From Saprospiraceae bacterium (GTDB lineage Bacteria; Bacteroidota; Bacteroidia; Chitinophagales; Saprospiraceae), in the NCBI GenBank assembly GCA_020848695.1, contig JADLHT010000043.1, positions 62,001 to 126,000 on the forward strand: a DNA stretch of 64,000 bases. The letters run 5' to 3'. Of this stretch, positions 56,306 through 64,000 are shown one piece after another (the first letter of the stretch is position 1; every line of letters begins with the position of its first letter). The translations under genes and the position numbers were made by a program. The notes below the pieces were generated by a model, which worked only from the letters and a program-made list of their open reading frames with translations, made no database searches and was not told where the DNA came from.

Positions 56306-57460
56306 ATGTTTAGATATAAGTTTTTTTATGGAATTCTAATTGCTATACCTGGTATTGTGCTGGCCGTGCTGGGAGCCAAAACTGCTTTTCAGGAAAACCC
56401 CAAAAATCAAGAAAGGATTGATTTTCTAAAGTCCCAGATCAAGCAAATAGAATCACAACTATCTAGCTATAACAGCAACAAGGATAATTTTATTCAACTC
56501 ATTCAGGCAAGACAAGGATTATTAAAAAACAGAAATCTATTAATTGATAAGCTCAATGATGAAATTGTCTTATTGACGCAAGAACTTAAAGAACTCGATC
56601 TTAAGAACACTCAGAGTTTAGCTACATTGAACCAATATAAGAGCGATTATGAGTTTGCTGCCAGGAGAAAATTTATTCATCGGGTTTCTCAGTCGGCAGT
56701 AGTATTAGCAGACCACGCTCAATGGAAGGAACAACTAAAGCGATTGATATGGAAGGAACAATGGAATAATAGTTATATTGAAAGATATCAATTATATAGA
56801 AAATCACTCGAAACCATTTTGCTTCGCAAACAAGAAATTGAAAAGAAGCTGATTATTCAAAGTGAATTAGTCAATGTTCAGGAATCGGAAAAACAAAAAG
56901 CTCAATCGGATCTTGATTTACTTAATAAAGATTATTTGGAGATAAAAAATAAAATTAAAGAGTTTCAGAGAACCTTGGATAAGTACAATCGAGAAATGTC
57001 CAAATTGGAGAAACTTATCCATAAATCAATAACAGAAGATAAAAGAAACAAAGTTGAGTCAAATACGAAAAATATAGGAAAATGGAATTTTCCGTTATCA
57101 GGAGGGTATATTGTTTCTCCGTTTGGAGTCTTTAAAGATTCTAAAAACAAACAACTGGTTCTTAGAAACAATGGCGTGGATATTCGATCCAAAGAATCTT
57201 TTGTCCAATCCGTAACTGATGCTTACGTAGTTCAGATAAGACAGATGGATAAAGGAAGATTTTTTATCTTAACAAAGTCAGGAGGATATTATCAGGTCTA
57301 TTCCAATCTCGATAAGGTCTTCGTTAAAGTTGGAGAGAACATTCAAAGGTCTATTAATATTGGGGAACTCAGTATTGATAAACAAGGGAATTACTCCCTT
57401 CATTTTGAGGTTTGGAAAGACAGAACACCAGTCGATCCGATTTCATTTATTGGAAGATAA
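56306..57460 (+). CDS. EnvC-like LytM protein lacking metallopeptidase residues
   Basis: A 384-residue protein with one N-terminal membrane helix (about 6-24), a long coiled-coil (about 35-265) and a C-terminal LytM domain. ATG 56306 is chosen over the TTG at 56267, which would overlap the previous gene; it leaves a 4-base gap. The zinc motif HxxxD is NNGVD here (His replaced by Asn, about residue 288) and the HxH motif is SLHFE (first His replaced by Ser, about residue 364). It thus probably does not cut peptidoglycan but activates an amidase, as EnvC and NlpD do. Confidence 0.88.
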   Translation: MFRYKFFYGILIAIPGIVLAVLGAKTAFQENPKNQERIDFLKSQIKQIESQLSSYNSNKDNFIQLIQARQGLLKNRNLLIDKLNDEIVLLTQELKELDLKNTQSLATLNQYKSDYEFAARRKFIHRVSQSAVVLADHAQWKEQLKRLIWKEQWNNSYIERYQLYRKSLETILLRKQEIEKKLIIQSELVNVQESEKQKAQSDLDLLNKDYLEIKNKIKEFQRTLDKYNREMSKLEKLIHKSITEDKRNKVESNTKNIGKWNFPLSGGYIVSPFGVFKDSKNKQLVLRNNGVDIRSKESFVQSVTDAYVVQIRQMDKGRFFILTKSGGYYQVYSNLDKVFVKVGENIQRSINIGELSIDKQGNYSLHFEVWKDRTPVDPISFIGR

Positions 57461-57500
57461 AATTACCTGCTTAGAATGAAACAAACGGATTACTATTCTT

Positions 57501-58754
57501 CTACACTTCTTGATAGTCAAGATCTTTTTCAAATGTTTCCTCAATAACCAATAAAGAAATCATTGCAATAGCAATACAACAAGTTCCAACAATTAATGCG
57601 GCATAAATGGCACCTTTTGAAGGGAAGATTATTTCAGTACCTGCAAATACAGCAACTAAGTATTTGAATGAATAAGTAATTGGAACTACAGCCCCTCTTA
57701 CAAAATTGGGAACCGTATTGGTGACAGTACTTCTTAAATTGGTACCAAACTGTTCCGCTGCATTAGTTACAAATAATGCCCAATATCCTGTTGCAATACC
57801 AATGAGAAGACTCATAATTTTAAATAAACCAAAACTAAGTCCGGTATTTAGTAAATAAATAAACATCAGAACCAAACTGGAAAGCAAATAACTAAAAATT
57901 ACTTTTTTTCTGTTTCTGAAGTACTGACTTGCTAATCCACACAATAAGTCACCTATACTCAGACCAATATAAGAATAGCTAATGCCCTGACTTACCTGAT
58001 CTTGTATGCTTACACCATCAAACTTAAAAAAATACTTACTCAATGCAACCAGAACTCCAATAAAAAACCAAACTGGAAATCCAATAAATATACAGGCTAG
58101 AAATTTTTTCAATCTCGTTTTATTTGTAAACAATGTCCAGAAATTGCCTCGTTCCACTTCAGTATTTTTAGTAGTTTCAAACATTTTACTTTCAAATGTA
58201 CCAGCTCTTAAAAGCAAAAGTATCAAACCTAAAACTCCACCAATAATGTAAGCTGTATTCCATTCAAAATATTTTCCAACTAAAGATGCTACTACAGCTC
58301 CCAATGCTCCAACGGTAACAATAATCATTGTACCAATTCCTCTCTTGTCTTTCTGCATACTTTCCGAAACGAGTGTAATCCCGGCTCCCAGTTCTCCCGC
58401 AAGACCAAGTCCTGCAATAAATCTCCAGGCTGCATAAGCTTCAAAGGACTGAACAAAGGCATTGGCTATGTTGGCTAGGGAATACAATAGTATTGATCCA
58501 AAGAGTACACGTATTCTTCCTTTTTTGTCACCCAGTATTCCCCAAAGCAATCCACCTAGTAACATACCCGACATCTGATAATTAAAAAGACTGATTTCGT
58601 ATTCATTGATTTTATCAGCTGAGAACCCCAGTGACTGAAAACTTTTGTATTTAACTACATTGAATAAGATGAGATCAAAGATGTCAACAAAGTAACCAAG
58701 AGATGCTACAATGATTAAAGTCCATAACTTTTTATCGGTTTGAAAAATACTCAT
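57501..58754 (-). CDS. MFS transporter
   Basis: A 417-residue twelve-helix secondary transporter of the major facilitator superfamily, closest in look to the sugar porter/metabolite:H+ symporter branch: FVDIFDLILFN in helix 1, GGLLWGILGDKKGRIRVLFG (the loop 2-3 motif), and RFIAGLGLAGELGAGITL in helix 4. The frame continues upstream to 58913, across serC, but ATG 58754 (MSIFQTDKKLW) gives the normal start. Substrate cannot be inferred. Confidence 0.88.
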   Translation of the reverse strand: MSIFQTDKKLWTLIIVASLGYFVDIFDLILFNVVKYKSFQSLGFSADKINEYEISLFNYQMSGMLLGGLLWGILGDKKGRIRVLFGSILLYSLANIANAFVQSFEAYAAWRFIAGLGLAGELGAGITLVSESMQKDKRGIGTMIIVTVGALGAVVASLVGKYFEWNTAYIIGGVLGLILLLLRAGTFESKMFETTKNTEVERGNFWTLFTNKTRLKKFLACIFIGFPVWFFIGVLVALSKYFFKFDGVSIQDQVSQGISYSYIGLSIGDLLCGLASQYFRNRKKVIFSYLLSSLVLMFIYLLNTGLSFGLFKIMSLLIGIATGYWALFVTNAAEQFGTNLRSTVTNTVPNFVRGAVVPITYSFKYLVAVFAGTEIIFPSKGAIYAALIVGTCCIAIAMISLLVIEETFEKDLDYQEV

Positions 58755-58813
58755 GTCGCGAAAATAGCTACAAAGATCCGGCTGACTGTTGCCGGATTGC
58801 AATATTCTTGAAT

Positions 58814-58821
58814 TAATTTTG
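58814..58821 (+). promoter_or_regulatory. -7 box placing serC transcription start at its ATG
   Basis: TAATTTTG ends four bases before ATG 58826; TTG at 58789-58791 is 22 bases upstream of the box. The same four-base spacing occurs for uppS and the CNNM gene, predicting a leaderless serC message. Confidence 0.45.
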
Positions 58822-58825
58822 CCGG

Positions 58826-59896
58826 ATGAAGAAACATAATTTTTATGCCGGACCGGCAATCCTCCCGCAATCGGTATTAAATCAGGCCGCAGATTCCATT
58901 CAAAATTTTTCAAATATGGATCTCTCCTTGCTGGAAATTTCTCACAGAAGTAAGCAATTTGAAGCAGTCATGGATGAATCCAGGGCGCTCATACATGAAC
59001 TAATGGATATTAATAATGACTATGATATATTGTTTATGGGAGGAGGTGCAAGCAGTCAGTTTTTTATGGTTCCCATGAATTTACTCAAAGACGATGAGTC
59101 GGCTTCTTATGTCAACACCGGTACCTGGGCCAGTGGAGCAATCAAGGAAGCAAAACTTTTTGGAAAAGTTAATGTATTGGCTTCATCAGAGGAAGATCAC
59201 TTTACATATATACCTAAAGGATATACAATACCACAGGACTCTGCTTATCTTCATTTAACATCTAATAATACAATTTATGGATCTCAGTATCATGAGTTTC
59301 CGAAGTGCCCCATTCCATTAATTTGTGATATGTCTTCTGATATTTTTTCGAGAAGATTGGATTTTTCAAATTTTGATTTAATATATGCCGGGGCACAGAA
59401 GAATCTTGGACCTGCTGGAGTTACTTTGGTTGTAATAAAGAAAAATCTATTAGAACGCTCAGGAAGAAAACTTCCAACTATGCTCAATTACAAATCATAT
59501 TCGGATAAAGGATCTATGTACAATACCCCTCCAGTATTTCCAATTTATGTTACAATGTTAACTTTGCGATGGATCAAGGAAAGCGGCGGGTTGATAAAAA
59601 TAGAAGAACGAAACCGAATTAAAGCGGAATATCTTTATCAGGAAATTGATCGCAATTCATGTTTCAGAGGAACAGTAGCTCATCCTGATCGATCCTGGAT
59701 GAATGTTGTCTTTGTTCCAACTAAAGAAGAATATGAATCGAGGTTTATAGAGGCCTGCAAAGAAGCAGGATGTGTGGGATTAGCTGGACATAGATCTGTT
59801 GGCGGATTTAGAGCTTCTTTATACAATGCATTGGATTTATCAAGCGTACAGGTCCTAGTTGAAGTTATGAAGGAATTTGAAAAAAGAAATGCCTAG
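58826..59896 (+). CDS. serC: Phosphoserine aminotransferase
   Basis: A 356-residue PLP enzyme of serine synthesis, acting with SerA to convert 3-phosphohydroxypyruvate to phosphoserine. It begins HNFYAGPAILPQSVL, has MGGGASSQFFMVPMN, and the PLP Lys (about residue 192) in YAGAQKNLGPAGVTL, with AGHRSVGGFRASLYNA near the end for phosphate binding. Full length. It overlaps the next gene by eight bases. No serA or serB is in the window. Confidence 0.96.
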   Translation: MKKHNFYAGPAILPQSVLNQAADSIQNFSNMDLSLLEISHRSKQFEAVMDESRALIHELMDINNDYDILFMGGGASSQFFMVPMNLLKDDESASYVNTGTWASGAIKEAKLFGKVNVLASSEEDHFTYIPKGYTIPQDSAYLHLTSNNTIYGSQYHEFPKCPIPLICDMSSDIFSRRLDFSNFDLIYAGAQKNLGPAGVTLVVIKKNLLERSGRKLPTMLNYKSYSDKGSMYNTPPVFPIYVTMLTLRWIKESGGLIKIEERNRIKAEYLYQEIDRNSCFRGTVAHPDRSWMNVVFVPTKEEYESRFIEACKEAGCVGLAGHRSVGGFRASLYNALDLSSVQVLVEVMKEFEKRNA

Positions 59897-60641
59897 AGCA
59901 AGACAGTATAAAGAGATACAGCATATTCAGATTGATGAAATTCAACTTCCGGTAGAAATACATCATGAGTGGAGACAATCAGCAAGAGTGAGTATTGGCA
60001 GGGATAAAGCAATTATCAGGTTACCCATTATGATATCCGCATCCACAAAAACTGAGCACCTTCAATGGGCAAAAGATTGGATTGTAAAAAAATTGAAAAA
60101 GGACCATACTTTAAAAGTTCAGTTCTCTCCGAAAGGATACCAATCCGGATCACAACTTGAAGTAAGAGGAACTTTGTTTACCCTTATAATTGATGAGCTT
60201 ATAGACTTGAAATCAGCCAGCGGACAAAGAGTAGATAGAAATATTTATATTAAACTTCCACTTAATCTGCCAGCTGAACTTAAAAACAGAACCTGTCAAA
60301 AACTTCTCCATAAAGTTATGTCTCAGACCTATAATCTGCATGTCCAAAGAAGGGTCCACGAGCTTAATGATAAATACTTTAATAAAAAAATTAATTCAAT
60401 CCGATTAAAAAATAACTCAAGCAACTGGGGCTCCTGTTCCAGTAATTGTAATATCAGTATATCGTCCCGTTTGTTGTTAGCGCCTCCTACGGTTCTGGAT
60501 TATATCATCATTCATGAATTAGCACACCTGGTTCATCACAATCATTCCAAAGCATATTGGAGTCTCGTTGAGAAGGTAATGCCAAATTATATGGAAGCAG
60601 AAATCTGGCTAAAAAAGGAAGGGCCAAAATGTAGCTGGTAG
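59889..60641 (+). CDS. YgjP-type (DUF45) zinc metallopeptidase
   Basis: A 250-residue cytoplasmic protein of the YgjP/WSS1-like family. The catalytic motif IIHELAHLVHHNHSKAYW has HExxH (His at about 209) and the third His in NHS, and RLKNNSSNWGSCSSNCNISI is the family's conserved preceding motif. ATG 59889 overlaps the serC stop by eight bases; a TTG 12 bases earlier is less likely. Family members are thought to process proteins or DNA-protein crosslinks. Substrate unknown. Confidence 0.9.
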   Translation: MPRARQYKEIQHIQIDEIQLPVEIHHEWRQSARVSIGRDKAIIRLPIMISASTKTEHLQWAKDWIVKKLKKDHTLKVQFSPKGYQSGSQLEVRGTLFTLIIDELIDLKSASGQRVDRNIYIKLPLNLPAELKNRTCQKLLHKVMSQTYNLHVQRRVHELNDKYFNKKINSIRLKNNSSNWGSCSSNCNISISSRLLLAPPTVLDYIIIHELAHLVHHNHSKAYWSLVEKVMPNYMEAEIWLKKEGPKCSW

Positions 60642-60755
60642 AACTTATACATCATTCTGATTCAGTAATTTAGAACTTTTTTAATTAAAATTGTTTAAAA
60701 TTTGAAACAAAAAGAATTTTGAAGAATCCTTAACAAGTATTCAGTTCAAACAAAA

Positions 60756-61328
60756 ATGGAAAGCCTTATTCATAAAGTTATTTCTGCAGATCGAAAAGCA
60801 TGCAACTTACTTTATAATATGTTCAATAAGGCAATGTATAATACAGCATTCAGAATTTGTGGAAACGAAGAAGACGCCTTGGATGTTTTGCAGGAAACCT
60901 TCGTTTCAGTATTTAAAAATATTAAATCATTGGAAAATCCGGAATTGCTGCCGGCTTGGATAAAAAAAATCTGTATAAACACAAGTTTGAAACAAGTAGA
61001 AAGAAAGAAAAAATTGAATTATTCATTTTTAGAGGATCAGACCGTTTTGATCAATTTGAATGATGAAGATGAAATAGTCGACGAATGTCAATATACACAA
61101 AAATTAGATGCAATTCAGTGGGCAGTTGAGAGATTACCTGAAAAGTACAGAATTGTTTTTACCTTATACGCAGTTGAAAATTATTCCCATGAGCAGGTTG
61201 CAGAGTTGCTTTCAATTCCATCAGCAACCAGCAGAAGTCAGTATATGAGAGCCAAACAAAGAATTATTGATTTAATTAAAAACAGCCATTATGCCGGATC
61301 AATTCAAGAAGTTTCTGCAAAAGCATAG
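60756..61328 (+). CDS. ECF-type RNA polymerase sigma factor
   Basis: A 190-residue sigma-70 family factor with region 2 (about 20-85; YNTAFRICGNEEDALDVLQETFVSVFKN) and region 4 (about 125-180; RLPEKYRIVFTLYAVENYSHEQVAELL with a helix-turn-helix), typical of extracytoplasmic-function sigmas. The gene downstream overlaps by 38 bases and codes a membrane protein likely to be its anti-sigma factor. It presumably controls envelope genes in response to a stress; it likely controls its own operon. Confidence 0.92.
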   Translation: MESLIHKVISADRKACNLLYNMFNKAMYNTAFRICGNEEDALDVLQETFVSVFKNIKSLENPELLPAWIKKICINTSLKQVERKKKLNYSFLEDQTVLINLNDEDEIVDECQYTQKLDAIQWAVERLPEKYRIVFTLYAVENYSHEQVAELLSIPSATSRSQYMRAKQRIIDLIKNSHYAGSIQEVSAKA

Positions 61329-62172
61329 AGCACAATTAGATAATCGGGATGTTCCATCAGAACTTTTCAATCAGATTATGGATAGTTCATTCAATGGAAG
61401 TCAGGTTGATTTAAAAATAGGAAAGCAAAAGTATGGATTAGGATTTTATGTTTTAAGAATTGCAGCAATCGGACTAGTTTTAATTACATCGTACGTTTTA
61501 TATTTTAATTTTCAGACCTTTAATACTCAAACACCTGGTGTAAATACCACTGAACATAGCAATACTTTGAATTCTAAGGAGGATACAAAAACAGATCTTG
61601 TTGAAACATTAACTTCTGTTGATGAAAACAGTTCTATAGAAACTCAGCAGTATGAAACAAAGAGAATTTCAAAAGAAAATATTAAATCAATTCAAACCTC
61701 AAAGTTGAATAAGGTTAATACAATGCTAGAAAATCCTTTAGTATCCGATACACAAAAGACATCAAATCTTGCTCACAGCCAGATTACCGATAGTGGTCTA
61801 GATACTGAGTTTGCTACAGACACAACTGCACAAGTTTCAAAAAGTAGTCATGAGACCACGGGTGAAGCCCTAGCGAATAATATGGAGAATGAAAAGAGTC
61901 TTGATTCAGATCTAATTCCAGCAATAAGAAAATTAGAACTTGTAACGGAAAGTAGTGTCCAACAAAATTCATCTTCAGGAATCCTTAGCTTGAATCAAAA
62001 AGTCAAAAAAAGTATTTTTTCATTTTTGTCCAAAAAATCCAGAAAGTGGACCAATGATGCTATTGCAATTGACACTAAGTCTGAACAAAGAAATACCATT
62101 GTAGATATTCAGGTAAATACCTCTCAGCTCGCCTTTTCAAAATCTTTTAAGCTAAACCCTTTCAAAGATTAA
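61291..62172 (+). CDS. Probable membrane-bound anti-sigma factor
   Basis: A 293-residue protein with a cytoplasmic N-terminus of about 48 residues (LQKHRAQLDNRDVPSELFNQIM), one transmembrane helix (about 50-68; VLRIAAIGLVLITSYVLYF), and a long Ser/Thr/Asn/Glu-rich periplasmic domain (about 70-293) of low complexity. The start overlaps the sigma gene by 38 bases, a common coupling for sigma/anti-sigma pairs. No known anti-sigma zinc motif (HxxxCxxC) is present. Identification rests on context and topology. Confidence 0.7.
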   Translation: MPDQFKKFLQKHRAQLDNRDVPSELFNQIMDSSFNGSQVDLKIGKQKYGLGFYVLRIAAIGLVLITSYVLYFNFQTFNTQTPGVNTTEHSNTLNSKEDTKTDLVETLTSVDENSSIETQQYETKRISKENIKSIQTSKLNKVNTMLENPLVSDTQKTSNLAHSQITDSGLDTEFATDTTAQVSKSSHETTGEALANNMENEKSLDSDLIPAIRKLELVTESSVQQNSSSGILSLNQKVKKSIFSFLSKKSRKWTNDAIAIDTKSEQRNTIVDIQVNTSQLAFSKSFKLNPFKD

Positions 62173-62204
62173 TAAATCTAAAACAATTTAAATAAAATAA
62201 GAAT

Positions 62205-63146
62205 ATGAAAAATCTAATATTGTTAAGCATCCTGTCGATTGGTTCTTTTATTTCTGCACAAGTTCAGCCACCGACTCCTCCAGTTCCACCGGAACCACCT
62301 GTTACACCGAAAGCTCCTGAACAAGAGAATAAAGTAGAATCCGATACAACCAGAATTAATTTGGGAAGTAAAGAATTATTGATTATAGATAAAGCTGAAA
62401 AGAAAAGCAAAAAGCAAATGGATATAACAGAAGATAATGAAAATAGTATCGATGAGGCTCAAGAACAAGAGGACATCAGTAAAAAGGGTAAAATGCATAA
62501 GAAGCATAAAGAGAATATGAATCCTTCCAAGAAATCAAAGAAAGCGGCTGATGTTGATTTTCTTGATTTAGATCTGGGTTTGAATTTTTATTCTAATCCG
62601 GCTGATGTTTCAGACAACATCGGAGATGACTTAAATCTAAAGTTGTGGTCTTGGTCAACAACATTTAATTTTTTACCTACTAAGTTTTATTTGGGATCCA
62701 GAAACTTCGGCTTGATGACATCATTAGGATGGAGAATCGGAAGATATAATTTTGAAAATGCAATTGAATTTACACCCGGGAAAGAACTAACATATTCCAT
62801 TGATTCTTCCGGATCTATTGCGAAATCATTGCTTTCGGTTCATCATCTGCAAATACCATTAATGCTGTATGTACAAAGTAATAAAATAAAAGGTCTTGGC
62901 CGAATTGGAATTGGTCTGGGTGGGTATGCAGGAATTAAAATTCATGAGTCTTCAAAATTGACTTATAAAAGTATAGACAGGGTAGTAAAAACAAAAGAAG
63001 ATTTTGGGTTTGACAAATATCGTTATGGTCTGAGTGCAAGAATTGAGATAGGGGCATTAAAGTTTTTTGCCAATATGGATATGAACAATACTTGGAAAAA
63101 TCAAGACTTACGAACTTTGGAATGTGGAATTTGGTTAGATTTTTAG
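62205..63146 (+). CDS. Outer membrane beta-barrel protein with Pro-rich and Lys/Glu-rich N-terminal part
   Basis: A 313-residue exported protein: signal peptide (to about residue 19, FISAQ), a proline-rich segment (VQPPTPPVPPEPPVTPKAPE), a charged low-complexity stretch (about 50-115, rich in Lys, Glu and Asp), and a C-terminal strand-rich region (about 120-313) resembling the Bacteroidota PorT-like outer membrane barrel with GLGRIGIGLGGYAGIKIHES. The charged part may bind peptidoglycan or a partner. Third gene after the sigma/anti-sigma pair, so perhaps the sensed or regulated envelope component. Confidence 0.7.
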   Translation: MKNLILLSILSIGSFISAQVQPPTPPVPPEPPVTPKAPEQENKVESDTTRINLGSKELLIIDKAEKKSKKQMDITEDNENSIDEAQEQEDISKKGKMHKKHKENMNPSKKSKKAADVDFLDLDLGLNFYSNPADVSDNIGDDLNLKLWSWSTTFNFLPTKFYLGSRNFGLMTSLGWRIGRYNFENAIEFTPGKELTYSIDSSGSIAKSLLSVHHLQIPLMLYVQSNKIKGLGRIGIGLGGYAGIKIHESSKLTYKSIDRVVKTKEDFGFDKYRYGLSARIEIGALKFFANMDMNNTWKNQDLRTLECGIWLDF

Positions 63147-63180
63147 TAAATTGAATAAATTTATTTTCACTACAAATGTT

Positions 63181-63204
63181 GCCGGGAGTCTTCCCGGCTT
63201 TTTT
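63181..63204 (+). terminator. Intrinsic terminator of the sigma factor operon
   Basis: Perfect 7-bp G+C-rich stem GCCGGGA/TCCCGGC with a four-base loop GTCT (63181-63198), followed by TTTTTT (63199-63204). The best terminator in the window, 34 bases after the barrel gene stop. Confidence 0.9.
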
Positions 63205-63239
63205 ATTGAGTTTACATTGAAAATTATTTATTTTCACTC

Positions 63240-63440
63240 TTAGTCTTCTTTTTCTAATTCAAAAACTTCTTCAACCGTTTTAGAAAAAATTCTTGAAATC
63301 TTTATAGCCAATACCGTTGATGGTACATATCTCTCTGCCTCAATAGCATTGATAGTCTGACGAGATACACCAACCCTTTTAGCAAGTTCCTCTTGTGTTA
63401 TATTCATGATTGCTCTTTCTATTCTTATTTTATTTTTCAT
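63240..63440 (-). CDS. XRE-family transcriptional regulator (HTH_3)
   Basis: A 66-residue DNA-binding protein with a canonical helix-turn-helix (ITQEELAKRVGVSRQTINAIE at about 14-34) and the conserved ERYVPSTVLAIKISRIF following helices. It overlaps the membrane protein gene before it by 11 bases, a common Bacteroidota pair. It probably represses its own operon through sites upstream (63952-63998). Confidence 0.92.
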   Translation of the reverse strand: MKNKIRIERAIMNITQEELAKRVGVSRQTINAIEAERYVPSTVLAIKISRIFSKTVEEVFELEKED

Positions 63441-63906
63441 GAGTGTTAGTCTTGTTGTAATGATATAATAAGTAATGAAAGCGAAGGATGAAAATTATTA
63501 ATACAGTAAAAATGCTGTACTGTACAATTTGAAAAAAAATAATTCCATAGAAAAAGAGAAAAGCAAAAAGCAATAATAGATAATTGATCAGTACAGCCCA
63601 TAGCAGAGAATTAAGTCGGGTTTGTACGATAAATTCATCTTCAATTTTTTCTTTGGAAAAACTAACCAATAGCGCACCTATGATAAAAAGCACTCCAATT
63701 AGAGTAAGGGTAATTTCTGTTTCAATAAGATTGAAATAAGATTCTTCGCCACCAAAGCTGTCAGATGCTATGGCAAATACATTGGTATGTATTCCCAAAC
63801 TATCCATGCCTAGAATTGACAAAATGCAACCTGCAATAAACGAAGGAACCAACAGTATCCAACCCAGAGTTTTCCAATGGTTATTGATCATCAAACTTGT
63901 TTTCAT
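63430..63906 (-). CDS. Small multipass membrane protein paired with XRE regulator
   Basis: A 158-residue protein with about four hydrophobic helices (near 12-33, 62-82, 100-122 and 124-146) and a conserved-looking cytoplasmic loop with FSKEKIEDEFIVQTRLNSLLWAV, similar in pattern to membrane partners of small XRE regulators in Bacteroidota. The regulator gene overlaps it. No enzymatic motif. Function unknown; perhaps it senses membrane state or regulates the XRE protein. Confidence 0.75.
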   Translation of the reverse strand: MKTSLMINNHWKTLGWILLVPSFIAGCILSILGMDSLGIHTNVFAIASDSFGGEESYFNLIETEITLTLIGVLFIIGALLVSFSKEKIEDEFIVQTRLNSLLWAVLINYLLLLFAFLFFYGIIFFQIVQYSIFTVLIIFILRFHYLLYHYNKTNTHEK

Positions 63907-63951
63907 ATTAAAAAATTTTGTAAAAAATAATATACATTATGAACAGTATAC

Positions 63952-63998
63952 TTTACATTTTAGCGTGTAAACTTGACAAGTTAACCAAAATTTGACAA
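63952..63998. promoter_or_regulatory. Candidate operator region upstream of the membrane protein/XRE pair
   Basis: An inverted repeat TTTACA-N8-TGTAAA (63952-63971), an odd palindrome ACTTGACAAGT (63971-63981) and two direct TTGACAA copies starting 19 bases apart (63973 and 63992), about two helical turns, lie 45-92 bases upstream of the minus-strand ATG at 63906. They may bind the XRE protein. The window ends here, so the region may extend further. Confidence 0.35.
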
Positions 63999-64000
63999 CT

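Noticed and set aside
57501..58913. Longer version of the MFS transporter starting at 58913
   Set aside because: It would overlap serC and its promoter by nearly 90 bases, and the added 53 residues are not membrane-like; ATG 58754 is the normal family start.

Overview
The window is one continuous stretch of chromosome from a member of the Bacteroidota, most likely a relative of the Saprospiraceae. The evidence is several proteins ending in type IX secretion (T9SS) sorting domains (type A PNP-type and type B gliding-associated), a PorW/SprE-like T9SS lipoprotein, families that are nearly Bacteroidota-specific (DUF2723, DUF2851, DUF4292), weak Shine-Dalgarno signals, and recurrent TAnnTTTG promoter-like boxes. 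The DNA is AT-rich. I found no rRNA, convincing tRNA, CRISPR array, transposase or phage gene.

Layout. 1-3.0 kb: 3' part of a DedA gene, a dicarboxylate/amino-acid symporter, and ung. 3.1-6.7 kb (minus): purH-coaX-outer-membrane protein operon. 6.8-8.7 kb: htpG. 8.7-16.0 kb (minus): trhO and a secreted subtilase, then a surface group (T9SS type B protein, OmpA-like protein, M23 peptidase). 16.1-21.2 kb (plus): PorW/SprE-like lipoprotein, GH109-like oxidoreductase fold enzyme, uppS. 21.3-26.4 kb (minus): M28 peptidase, rpiB, DUF2723 membrane protein. 26.6-28.5 kb (plus): a 44-residue membrane protein, an RluA-type pseudouridine synthase, thiL. 28.7-31.4 kb (minus): an outer membrane barrel protein and lpxK.

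32.0-40.3 kb is an accessory block of secreted proteins: a pappalysin-like M43 metalloprotease with a beta-helix and T9SS tail, another T9SS-tailed protein, and two tandem, highly similar beta-propeller proteins with T9SS tails. Two gene relics lie between them. The first 5 kb of this block has no CCGG tetranucleotide, unlike its surroundings, and the protease start sits on an (AT)8 tract that could switch its reading frame. 40.4-46.7 kb (minus) returns to core genes: DUF2851, then the cell-shape operon mreB-mreC-mreD-mrdA-folA. 46.9-48.2 kb: a CNNM/CBS transporter, followed by an 800-base gene-free stretch. 49.0-52.2 kb (minus): acpP-fabF-rnc and an orphan protein. 52.4-57.5 kb (plus): pyk, then a TPR protein, DUF4292 lipoprotein and EnvC-like protein. 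57.5-60.6 kb: MFS transporter (minus), serC and a YgjP-type metallopeptidase (plus). 60.8-63.2 kb: ECF sigma factor, probable anti-sigma factor and an outer membrane barrel protein, closed by a clear terminator. 63.2-63.9 kb (minus): membrane protein plus XRE regulator pair.

The common theme is envelope building and protein export: peptidoglycan synthesis (uppS, mreBCD, mrdA, LytM proteins), lipid A (lpxK), fatty acids (acpP, fabF), T9SS machinery and several T9SS cargo proteins. No single complete new system is evident. The best leads are the accessory secreted block, the recurrent leaderless-gene promoter geometry, the degenerate LytM protein and the palindromic sites near promoters.
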